Assembly (NCBI RefSeq): GCF_003259185.1
Contig: NZ_QGMP01000001.1
Span: 124,001-188,000, forward strand
Length of the DNA: 64,000 nt
Direction: 5' to 3'
Source: Isoalcanivorax indicus
Lineage (GTDB): Bacteria > Pseudomonadota > Gammaproteobacteria > Pseudomonadales > Alcanivoracaceae
The first letter of the stretch is position 1. Each line of letters starts with the position of its first letter. This document shows positions 17,702-25,961 of the stretch, piece by piece. Made by a program: the position numbers and the translations under genes. The notes beneath the pieces are model-generated. The model ran no database searches. It had not been told where the DNA came from and worked only from the letters and a program-made list of their open reading frames with translations.

Positions 17702-18859
17702 TTATTCCGGCAGGATGCGCAGCAGCTTGCCGTCAGTGGAGTCGGTCAGCAGGTAGAGAAAGCCGTCTGGCCCCTGACGCACTTCGCGGAAACGGTGGCC
17801 ACTGTCGGCCAGCAACTGCTCTTCTTCCACTTCGGTGGTGCCGTCAAAGCGCACCCGGGCGACATGTTGCCCCGCCAGGGCGCCGACAAAGATGTCGCCC
17901 TGCCAGTCGGGAAAGGCGTCGCCCGTGTAGAAGGCCATGCCGGAGGGAGCGATGGACGGCGTCCAGTGCTTCAGCGGGGGCTCCATGCCCTCCATCTCGT
18001 CAGGGCCGATATATTCGCCGCTGTACTCCACGCCGTGGGTGACTTCGGGCCAGCCGTAATTCAGGGCAGGCTGCACCAGATTGATTTCATCGCCTCCCCG
18101 GGGGCCGTGCTCGTGCAGCCAGACCTCGCCGGTGGTCGGGTGCAGGTCCAGCCCTTGCGGGTTGCGGTGGCCATAGCTCCAGATCTCGTCACGCTTGTCG
18201 TCATCGCCGACGAACGGATTGTCGTCGGGTACGCGACCGTCATCGTGCAGGCGGATCATCACCCCGGCGTGGTCGCCCGGGTCCTGGGCTCGCGGGTCTT
18301 CACCCCGGTCGCCGATGCTCAGGAACAGATAACCGTCGTTATCAAACAGCAGCTTGCCCGCATGGTGGCGTCCGCCGGTGGCGCAGGCGTCCCCGACAAA
18401 TATGTCCTCGAAGTGCTCGATGCTGGTGCCGTTCAGCGTGCCATAGCCCACGGCCGTGGTGGCGCCGCCTTCATCGCAGGCCCTGGCGTAGCTCAGGTAG
18501 ACGCGCTGGTTGTTGTCAAAGTCCGGGTGCAGCGTGACTTCCAGCAGGCCACCCTGATTCTGGACCACGCTTTCGGGTACACCGCTCAGGGCTTCGCTCA
18601 GGCCGTCCTCGCTGAAGCGGCGCAGTGTGCCGGCACGCTCGGTAATCAGCAGGTCGCCTTCCGGCAGAAACGCCAGCGACCAGGGGTGGTTGAGGCCGCC
18701 CGCCAGCTCTTCCAGTACGAAGTCATGGTATTCGCTGGCATGAACGTCACGGGGGGCGCCGCTGGGCACCGCCCCGGTGATCCCGGTTGTGTTGTTTTCG
18801 CCGCAGGCACTGACCACGATCAGGCCCAGGGCACCTGCAGACAGCCATAGCCACCGCAT
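17702..18859 (-). CDS. PQQ-dependent aldose sugar dehydrogenase (YliI/sorbosone dehydrogenase family)
   Basis: This 385-residue lipoprotein (lipobox ending GLIVVSAC) has a six-bladed beta-propeller of the GSDH family. Typical motifs are NHPWSLAFLPEGDLLITER, LFLSIGDRGEDP, PDDNPF, EIWSYGHRNPQGL, HEHGPRGGDEIN and NYGWPE. These supply the catalytic His and the calcium/PQQ ligands in characterised homologues, which oxidise aldose sugars and pass electrons to quinone or cytochrome. The start at 18859 is preceded by GGGAGG; long upstream extension is not supported. A strong terminator at about 18956-18979 lies just upstream and ends the acylase transcript. Confidence 0.9.
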   Translation of the reverse strand: MRWLWLSAGALGLIVVSACGENNTTGITGAVPSGAPRDVHASEYHDFVLEELAGGLNHPWSLAFLPEGDLLITERAGTLRRFSEDGLSEALSGVPESVVQNQGGLLEVTLHPDFDNNQRVYLSYARACDEGGATTAVGYGTLNGTSIEHFEDIFVGDACATGGRHHAGKLLFDNDGYLFLSIGDRGEDPRAQDPGDHAGVMIRLHDDGRVPDDNPFVGDDDKRDEIWSYGHRNPQGLDLHPTTGEVWLHEHGPRGGDEINLVQPALNYGWPEVTHGVEYSGEYIGPDEMEGMEPPLKHWTPSIAPSGMAFYTGDAFPDWQGDIFVGALAGQHVARVRFDGTTEVEEEQLLADSGHRFREVRQGPDGFLYLLTDSTDGKLLRILPE

Positions 18860-18950
18860 AGCGCAGTCCTCCCGATGAGAGCAAGAAAAACAGTACGGTA
18901 AAGCGTACCGCATCAGCCGCAGCGGAAGCGTTGACGGAGGTAAGGATTGG

Positions 18951-18979
18951 TAAAATGCGACCCCCGGCCGGGGGTCGCA
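18951..18979 (-). terminator. rho-independent terminator of the acylase gene
   Basis: A perfect 24-base palindrome TGCGACCCCCGGCCGGGGGTCGCA (stem of 10 pairs) at 18956-18979 is followed on the minus strand by TTTTA. It is 20 bases past the acylase stop, in the right orientation. Confidence 0.75.
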
Positions 18980-18998
18980 GACGGGACGGGTGGCGGAT

Positions 18999-21900
18999 TT
19001 ACCGGCGGCTGCGGAATTCCACGGCCTGCTGGAAGGTGGGGCGATTCTGCCAGTGCGTGGGGCGCACGGAAGACAGGCCAATGGCGCGATGCTGGATGGC
19101 GTCATCGAGCATGTTGACGGACCAGTTGTCGCGATTGTCGAGACCACCCAGATCGTCAATGGCATCCACCAGACTCAGCATCAGCGCCGTGCGGCAGGCG
19201 TCGGCGTTGTTGCTGTCGGCACAGCGCAGCGCGCGGTAGGGCGCGGGCGACTGGCCCAGAGCCATGTCCAGCGTGCGGCGCAGATAACCGTAGTAACCTG
19301 ACTGATAGGCGGACCCCATGTCGCCCGGACTGTTGTCACGGCCCACAGGGGCCAGGTTGCCGGCGCCGGTGCTCTCCAGTGCGGTGACCTGAGGCAGCAG
19401 GCGTTCGATCATGCGCGTGTACCAGGCATCCATCAGCGCCACGGCGGCCTCTTCATCGTAGCGGCCGTCGTTGTTCCGGTCGCGGCGCCAGGCGCCGTTA
19501 TCCATCCAGCCTTGCAGCAGGTTCAGCGCTTCGCTGATGTCGGCGCTGATGCTGCCCAGGTTCAGCAGGTCGATGGCGGCGGGCAGGATTTCCTGGCCGC
19601 GCAGGTCGGTCACCCCGGCGTCGGTCATGATCTCGGTCAGCCGGGCCAGCGTCACGTTGCCCTCGGCCACCAGTTGCGTCAGCCGCACGTCGAGCATGTC
19701 GTTGCGATGCACCAGGGTGTAGGTGCTGTTGTCGTCGGCGGACCACCAGTCTTTGGCCGGGCGATTGTTCCAGCTGGCCAGATAGCCCCGCGGCGGGTTG
19801 GTGTCCTGCGGCAGGTCCTGCAGTGACAGGAAGCCGGTCCAGTCGGCGCTGCCGTCACCCCACGACGGCAGATCCGGGTGCACGCCAGCGGCGCGGCGCG
19901 GATACAGGCCGGTGTGGATGAAGGCGATATCGTCGGCATCGGCATAGAACCAGTTGAAGCTGCCGGTGGTGGCGCTGAACACTTCCTTGAAGCTCTGCGC
20001 ATCGAAAACGTCATTGCGGGTGGCGCGCACGAACGGCAGGGCGGTATCCAGTTCGGCAAAATAGGTGGCGCGCTGGCGCGCCAGCGCCACGGGCTGGCCG
20101 TTGACCGCGGCGAAGCCGAGAATCGGGCCGTAATCCTCGCTGCGGATCACATTGCGCCGAACGATGAAGTTCTGCCCGGTGGCCAGCGGATCATCCATGG
20201 GGACGGCCAGGTTCCATTTCGCAGCCCAGCCGTCGTTGATGACATCGAAGGCCTTGCACTGGCCATTGAACTGATAGCCGCCCTGGGGATCGTTGCTGCC
20301 GTTGGGCGCGCACAAACGCAGCACACGCACGTCGGTGAGGTCGGAGTTGCCCGAGGTGGCGCTCCAGGCGAAGTCCGGACCGCGGCCGATGACCACATAA
20401 GGCAGGCCGGTGAAGGTCATGCCCCGGGTGTTGATATCGCCGCCATGCACGGACATTTCCAACAGCAGTTGCGGCACGAAGTAGCTGGTCTGTGGACCAA
20501 AGACCGCCAGCGGGTGGCCACTGGCGGTGTGCTCGCCATTCACCAGCAAGGCATTGGACATGGTGCGCGGGAAGTCATCGCGCAGACCGTCCAGCACCGC
20601 CAGGGTGGCGGTCACCCGCTCGCGGGCTTTCTCGTACACGGCGTCGTCCACCTCAGCCACGTGCTGTGCCGGGTTTTCACGCAGGCCCATGGCGTTCAGC
20701 GTGCGATCGAACCAGTGGCCGATGCTGGCGAGCATGCCGTCACCCGGCGCGTTCTCCACCACGGCCAGCGACAGGAGTCCACGCAGCAGGTTCAGTGTGC
20801 CTTCGATGATCACTTCGATCACGCCAGTGCCGGGCAACGACGGAATGGCGCCGTCGATGCCGGGGCATTCGGCCTGGCCGGGGCGGCCACAGGGCTCGAA
20901 GTCGATCGGGCTATGCGCCTGGAAGCTGCCGGCATCAAACATGACTGCTGCAGGAAACTGTGCCGCAAAGCCAGGCAGCAACGGGCAGGCGTCTTCATCG
21001 ATGCGCGCCGGGGACTGGGTGGCGAAACGGCGTTCGGTGGTCACCGACGATTCCGGGTCGTTGGCGTGGCGCAGGTCGCGCCACAGATCGCAGGCTTTCT
21101 CGGGGTCATTGGTTTGCGCCAGCAGTTCCTGAAGCAGCAACACGTTGCGCTGCTCCTGGCCGCCGCCGCCCGCGAAGATGCCCTGGATCAGGGTGGCGAT
21201 GGCTACCACATCCTCGCGCACAAACGGCTCCAGGGTGACGCCCAGGCCGACATATTCGATCGGCACCTGGAGCAGGCCCTGGCGCGCGCCGTCCACATAA
21301 CGGTTGAGGCCCGCGACGAAGGCGTCGGCATCCACCAGGATCTGGGCGCCATCTTCGCCCAGGGTGCTGGCCACATTGGCCACCTGTGCGGTCAGGTCGA
21401 TTTCCCGGTAGGGCGCGTTTTCCGCGATATCGATATCGAAAGAGAAATCCGCCGGGCCGAGAAACTCGGACAGGCGGCCACGCCCGGCGCGGCGCAGCAC
21501 GTCGAGCAGGAACAGGCGGTCTTCGGCGGTGACGTACCCCATGCCGAACAGGGCATCGGTGCGCTGTTGGCCGAAGATATGCGGCACGCCGAAATCATCT
21601 CGCTTGATCTGCACGCTGTAATCGCCCTGGGCCACGGTGTATTCACGGGTCCAGTTGCCGGCATCCGGCGCCAGCATGGGCGCGGGCTTGAAGTATTGCG
21701 TCAGCTGGTCATCGGTCAGCCCGGGCGGGCTGAAGACGATGTTTTCATACATGTCCAGCTGGTCGTCGAAGTGGGGTTCCTTGAACAGTGCGGGGGCCAG
21801 GCCGAGCTGACTCAAGCCATCGTCCAGCAAGGTCGCCAACAGATCGCCCAGGCCGGGAATATCGCCCAGCAGGTTGCTGACGCCGCCGTTGTCGTCCTGC

Positions 21901-22121
21901 CCGGGCGGCAGGATGTTCAGCACGGTGCCATAGTCAGCAAAAGGTTGCGTCACCGGCACCGGAATGCGGTTGCCGCTGCCCGGGCCGCCGGGGTCACGCG
22001 GGTCTTCGCCACCCACGCCGTCATTCAGGCTGCCGCCAGAGGAGCCGCCACAGGCGGTGAGCGTCGCGGCGGTGGCCGCGAGGGCCAGGGCCAGCAGCGA
22101 CGGAGCGCACTTGTTGATCAT
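18999..22121 (-). CDS. penicillin acylase family lipoprotein (Ntn hydrolase; possible acyl-homoserine lactone acylase)
   Basis: This Ntn-hydrolase precursor of about 1040 residues cleaves amide bonds. A lipobox (TLTACG) and Gly/Asp/Pro-rich linker precede the alpha-chain start (YSVQIKRDDFGVPHIFG, about residue 173). A linker region rich in Cys/Pro (about 380-425) leads to the beta-chain nucleophile serine in TMSNALLVNG (about residue 522), followed by HPLAVFGPQTSY and GLPYVVIGRG. I chose ATG 22121 because GGAG lies 6 bases upstream; an ATG at 22133 adds four residues. The substrate may be acyl-homoserine lactones, penicillins or N-acyl amino acids. It follows the carboxylase gene but with 180 bases between. 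Confidence 0.88.
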   Translation of the reverse strand: MINKCAPSLLALALAATAATLTACGGSSGGSLNDGVGGEDPRDPGGPGSGNRIPVPVTQPFADYGTVLNILPPGQDDNGGVSNLLGDIPGLGDLLATLLDDGLSQLGLAPALFKEPHFDDQLDMYENIVFSPPGLTDDQLTQYFKPAPMLAPDAGNWTREYTVAQGDYSVQIKRDDFGVPHIFGQQRTDALFGMGYVTAEDRLFLLDVLRRAGRGRLSEFLGPADFSFDIDIAENAPYREIDLTAQVANVASTLGEDGAQILVDADAFVAGLNRYVDGARQGLLQVPIEYVGLGVTLEPFVREDVVAIATLIQGIFAGGGGQEQRNVLLLQELLAQTNDPEKACDLWRDLRHANDPESSVTTERRFATQSPARIDEDACPLLPGFAAQFPAAVMFDAGSFQAHSPIDFEPCGRPGQAECPGIDGAIPSLPGTGVIEVIIEGTLNLLRGLLSLAVVENAPGDGMLASIGHWFDRTLNAMGLRENPAQHVAEVDDAVYEKARERVTATLAVLDGLRDDFPRTMSNALLVNGEHTASGHPLAVFGPQTSYFVPQLLLEMSVHGGDINTRGMTFTGLPYVVIGRGPDFAWSATSGNSDLTDVRVLRLCAPNGSNDPQGGYQFNGQCKAFDVINDGWAAKWNLAVPMDDPLATGQNFIVRRNVIRSEDYGPILGFAAVNGQPVALARQRATYFAELDTALPFVRATRNDVFDAQSFKEVFSATTGSFNWFYADADDIAFIHTGLYPRRAAGVHPDLPSWGDGSADWTGFLSLQDLPQDTNPPRGYLASWNNRPAKDWWSADDNSTYTLVHRNDMLDVRLTQLVAEGNVTLARLTEIMTDAGVTDLRGQEILPAAIDLLNLGSISADISEALNLLQGWMDNGAWRRDRNNDGRYDEEAAVALMDAWYTRMIERLLPQVTALESTGAGNLAPVGRDNSPGDMGSAYQSGYYGYLRRTLDMALGQSPAPYRALRCADSNNADACRTALMLSLVDAIDDLGGLDNRDNWSVNMLDDAIQHRAIGLSSVRPTHWQNRPTFQQAVEFRSRR

Positions 22122-22207
22122 GTCCTTCTCCATGGGCGCCGTGCGGGCGGCGCCTCCTTCTTGTGCCGTTGTTGTAGGGGTGCGTCATAGCGCGGGCACA
22201 ACGGTTA

Positions 22208-22225
22208 GTTGCACCATCGTGCAAC
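22208..22225. promoter_or_regulatory. perfect dyad upstream of the acylase gene
   Basis: GTTGCACCATCGTGCAAC consists of 7-base arms around a 4-base centre. It lies 87 bases upstream of the acylase start in the 179-base gap after the carboxylase stop, and could be an operator or a short hairpin. No T-run follows, so it is not a terminator. Confidence 0.4.
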
Positions 22226-22300
22226 TCTGGCATGGAGAAGCCGGGGTGTGACCCCGAAGACACAAAACGCTTAAAAATCCCTCAGAAAGCGCAACACAGC

Positions 22301-25300
22301 TCACCAGGTATCAATAAATCGCCCTCGCTCCCGGCGGGCGGGGACCGGGGCGCTGTTCAGGCCGCGCAGCAGCCAGGCGCGGGTGTCCACCGGGTCGATG
22401 ACATTGTCGATCTCCAGGTAACTGGCCATGTTCAGCGCCTGACCATGGCGGTAGGCCGCGCGCACCATGCGGTCAAACAGCTTCTGGCGCTTGTCCGGGT
22501 CGTCGATGGCCGCCAGTTCGCGGGCATAGCCCAGCCGCACGGCGCCTTCCAGCCCCATGGCGCCGAACTCGCCGCTGGGCCAGGCCACCGTGAACACCGG
22601 CGCATGGAAGCTGCCAGCGGCCATGGCCTGGGCGCCCAGGCCGTAACCCTTGCGCAGTACGACGGTGAACACCGGGCTGGTCATGGCGGCGGCGGTGACG
22701 AACAGGCGCGACATGTGGCGAACACTGGCGCTGCGTTCGGCCTCCGGGCCGACCATGAAGCCTGGGGTGTCGCACAGGGAGATCAACGGCAGACCAAAGG
22801 CATCGCACAGTTGCATGAAGCGAGCCGCCTTGTCGGCGCCGTCGCTGTCGATGGCGCCGCCCAGATGCAGCGGATTGTTGGCGATCAGGCCGAAGGGGCG
22901 GCCTTCGAGGCGCACCAGCGCGGTGATCATGCCGGGGGCGAAGGCGCGGCGCAGTTCCAGCACCGTGCCGGTATCCGCCAGGGTGTCGATCACCTGGCGG
23001 ATGTCATAGACCCGCACCCGGTTTTCCGGAATCAGGTGACGCAGGTGGCGCTGGTCGGCGCACTGCCAGTCGTTCAGGCGACCCTGGAAGTAACCCAGAT
23101 ACTGGCGTGCTGTGGCGGTGGCGGCCGCCTCATCCTTGACCACGATATCCAGCACGCCATTGGCCGCCTGCACGCTGACCGGGCCCACCTGTTCCGGCGT
23201 GTAGCGGCCCAGGCCACCGCCTTCGATCATGGCCGGTCCGGCCATGCCGAGGGTGGTGTTCTCGGTGGCGATGATCACATCGCAGCAACCGGCCAGCGCC
23301 GCATTGCCGGCAAAACAGCGCCCGGAGACGACACTCACCAGCGGCACCTGGCCGCTCAGGCGGGCCAGGCCGAGGAAGGTCATGTTGTCGAGCCCGGCGA
23401 CGCCAGGGAAGTCGGAGTCCCCGGGGCGCCCGCCGCCACCCTCGGCATACAGCACTACCGGCAGCTTCCAGTGCGCGGCCATCTCCAGCATGCGGTCGGT
23501 TTTCTTGTGATTCATCATGCCCTGGGTGCCCGCGAACACGGTGTAGTCGTAGGCCAGCGCCATACAGCGTGCGGCGTCGCTGCCGAACAGGTCGGCATTG
23601 ATGGTACCGGTACCCGCCACCAGGCCGTCGGCAGGGCTCAGGGCGATGAGTTCTTCGGTGCTGCGGCGACGTCGCTGGGCCGCCAGGGCCAGGCCGCCGT
23701 ATTCGCTGAAGCTGTCGGGGTCGAGTAACTGGTCAAGATTTTCCCGGGTGGTGCGCTGCCCGGTCTTGCGGCGCCGGGCCACGGCGTCGGGGCGGGCCGC
23801 ATCAAGCAGGCCGTGCTGGCGTGCCAGCACGGCGGCCAGGTCATCGCGTACCCGGTCCAGATCCAGCTCGGTGGTGGTCTGGTGTGCCGATGCCGCGCTG
23901 TCATCCGCCAGCAGCACCAGCACACGCTCGCCCTCGGCCAGCAGCGCGCCTTCGGTTGCACACACGTCCACCAGTTGCCCGGCCACCGGTGCTTTCAGTT
24001 CGAATTCCATTTTCATGGCGTCCATCAGGGCCAGGGTGTCGCCAGCGTGCACGGTATCGCCGGGGGCGTGCAGCAGACGCGTCAGGGTGCCCGCCACCGG
24101 CGCGGTCACGGCGTCATGTCCCGGAGGCAGCGGCGCGGCCGTCTCTCCTTGTGAGGGGACTCTCGAGGCGCTGTCGCCGGTATTGACGATGTAACGGCGC
24201 GGATGGGGGGTGTCGGGGGCGGCCAGCAAGGCAGCGCGTTCGCGGTCAATAAAACCGGTGTCTACCTGCAAGGTCTGCACGGCCGGGTGACGCAACAGGT
24301 TCTGCAGCAGCGGTACGCTGGTGGCCACGCCTTCGATACGGCATTCACACAGGGCCTGGTACGCCTGGCGCCACAGCGCAGACAGGTCCTCGCCGGGCTG
24401 GTGCACGATCAGCTTGGCCAGCAGGGTATCGAAACGTGGATTGCTGGCGTAGCCGGTATAGCCGCTGCTGTCCACGCGCAGCCCCGGGCCGTTGGGCAGG
24501 TCGAAAGCTGAAAGCGTGCCGTGGGCGGGGCGCACGCTGCCGTCTTCGCTGAGGGTTTCCGTATTGATGCGCAGCTGCACCGCCTGGCCGTGGCGTGCCG
24601 GTGACTGGGTCAGCCCCAGCGAGGCCAGGCTGGCGCCCGTGGCGACACGGCATTGCAGTTGCACCAGATCAAGCCCGGTCACGGCTTCTGTCACGGTGTG
24701 TTCCACCTGCAGGCGCGGGTTCATTTCGATAAACCAGAAGGGGCTGTCGGCCTCTGACTCCGCCGCCACCAGGAATTCCACCGTGCCCAGGCCGCGATAG
24801 CGCACCGAGTGGCCCAACGCCACGGCGGCCTCCAGCAGTCGCTGGCGCAGTCGCTCGGGCAGGCCGGGGGCGGGGGCCAGCTCAATCAGTTTCTGGTGCT
24901 GACGTTGCAGCGTGCAATCGCGCTCGCCCAGATGAATCACGTTGCCCTCGCCGTCCCCCAGCAGCTGCACCTCGATATGCCGCGCTGCCGGGATCAGGGC
25001 TTCCACATAGAGATCATCGCGGCCGAACGCCTGGCGCGCTTCGGCCTGGCAGCGCTCGAAGGCGGCGGGGATCTGCGCGGCGTCGGTCACCCGGCGCATG
25101 CCGCGCCCGCCGCCGCCGGCCAGCGCCTTGATCATCATGCCGTGTTCATGCCCCTGCACGGCCAGTGTCCGGAAGAAGGCCTCGGCCTGTGCGAGGGATA
25201 CCGCCGAGTCGGTCCCGCTGACTACGGGCACGTCCGCGGCCAGGGCCTGTTGACGGGCACGCACCTTGTCACCAAACAGCGTCAGGGTCTCCGGCGTGGG

Positions 25301-25618
25301 GCCGATAAAGGTCAGTCCGGCGGTGGTGCATTCGCGGGCGAAATCGGCGCTTTCGCTGAGGAAGCCGTAACCGGGATGCACCAGCGTGCAGTGGTGCTGC
25401 TGCGCGGCCTCCATCAGTGCGGCGCTGTCCAGATACGCGGCGGGTCCGGTGCCGGGTAGCGTGTGTACCGCATCGGCATGACGGGTATGCAGCGCCTGTT
25501 GGTCATCCTCGCTGCATACCGCCACGGTGTGCCAGCCCAGCGCGCTGGCGGCACGGTGAATGCGAATGGCGATTTCACCGCGATTGGCGATCAGCAAACG
25601 AGGGTGTGATGTCGACAT
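22301..25618 (-). CDS. single-chain acyl-CoA carboxylase (biotin carboxylase + biotinyl + carboxyltransferase)
   Basis: This is a 1105-residue biotin-dependent carboxylase carrying all activities in one chain. Biotin carboxylase occupies about 1-460 (ANRGEIAIRIHRA at 11, KALAGGGGRGM in the ATP-grasp, EMNPRLQVEHTVTE at 298-311). The biotinyl domain is at about 500-570 with Lys536 in MDAMKME. The carboxyltransferase beta and alpha halves fill about 590-1105 (ARRRKTGQRTTRENLDQLLD, CDVIIATENTTLGMAGPAMI, GEFGAMGLEGAVRLGYA). AAGGA precedes the ATG. Bacterial relatives are annotated as acetyl-, propionyl- or long-chain acyl-CoA carboxylases, and the substrate is not determined here. Confidence 0.92.
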   Translation of the reverse strand: MSTSHPRLLIANRGEIAIRIHRAASALGWHTVAVCSEDDQQALHTRHADAVHTLPGTGPAAYLDSAALMEAAQQHHCTLVHPGYGFLSESADFARECTTAGLTFIGPTPETLTLFGDKVRARQQALAADVPVVSGTDSAVSLAQAEAFFRTLAVQGHEHGMMIKALAGGGGRGMRRVTDAAQIPAAFERCQAEARQAFGRDDLYVEALIPAARHIEVQLLGDGEGNVIHLGERDCTLQRQHQKLIELAPAPGLPERLRQRLLEAAVALGHSVRYRGLGTVEFLVAAESEADSPFWFIEMNPRLQVEHTVTEAVTGLDLVQLQCRVATGASLASLGLTQSPARHGQAVQLRINTETLSEDGSVRPAHGTLSAFDLPNGPGLRVDSSGYTGYASNPRFDTLLAKLIVHQPGEDLSALWRQAYQALCECRIEGVATSVPLLQNLLRHPAVQTLQVDTGFIDRERAALLAAPDTPHPRRYIVNTGDSASRVPSQGETAAPLPPGHDAVTAPVAGTLTRLLHAPGDTVHAGDTLALMDAMKMEFELKAPVAGQLVDVCATEGALLAEGERVLVLLADDSAASAHQTTTELDLDRVRDDLAAVLARQHGLLDAARPDAVARRRKTGQRTTRENLDQLLDPDSFSEYGGLALAAQRRRRSTEELIALSPADGLVAGTGTINADLFGSDAARCMALAYDYTVFAGTQGMMNHKKTDRMLEMAAHWKLPVVLYAEGGGGRPGDSDFPGVAGLDNMTFLGLARLSGQVPLVSVVSGRCFAGNAALAGCCDVIIATENTTLGMAGPAMIEGGGLGRYTPEQVGPVSVQAANGVLDIVVKDEAAATATARQYLGYFQGRLNDWQCADQRHLRHLIPENRVRVYDIRQVIDTLADTGTVLELRRAFAPGMITALVRLEGRPFGLIANNPLHLGGAIDSDGADKAARFMQLCDAFGLPLISLCDTPGFMVGPEAERSASVRHMSRLFVTAAAMTSPVFTVVLRKGYGLGAQAMAAGSFHAPVFTVAWPSGEFGAMGLEGAVRLGYARELAAIDDPDKRQKLFDRMVRAAYRHGQALNMASYLEIDNVIDPVDTRAWLLRGLNSAPVPARRERGRFIDTW

Positions 25619-25799
25619 GTCATGATCCTTGCGCGCAGAGGGGGGGCTTGGCTCTCCGATGGTAGGACAGATGCAGGTGCCGGTTAACTGAGCAATTTCG
25701 ATGTCGCACCATGCAGCAGATGAATAGACGTCACACTTTCACGGTGCGGAGCGTCTCAAGGCAACAAACGGTTAACAGGGTTACCACGGAGGTGAAGCC

Positions 25800-25961
25800 G
25801 TGCCTGCCCGTACAGTGACGCGGTGGGTGCTGTGTCTTGCAGCGCCATTTTTTCAAAAAAAAGATACGGGGTACCTCCATGGCATGGCGCGCGCTGGTGG
25901 GCGCGGTGGGTGCGGCGGCAATGCTGTCGGCATCACCGGCTCATACTTCTCTGCTGAATAA
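25800..25961 (+). other. short upstream ORF with strong Shine-Dalgarno overlapping the subtilase start
   Basis: A GTG at 25800 preceded by GGAGGTGA at 7-base spacing opens a 53-codon frame ending at TAA 25961, overlapping the first 28 codons of the subtilase in another frame. It runs through T6CA8 at 25848-25862. If the A-run had seven bases, this frame would join the subtilase frame. It could be a regulatory leader ORF, a phase-variable start, or chance. Confidence 0.35.

Noticed and set aside
19878-22190. 770-codon open frame on the plus strand opposite the acylase
   Set aside because: Antisense shadow of a recognised Ntn hydrolase; composition is biased (Gly, Ala, Gln, His) and no start signal or motif is present.
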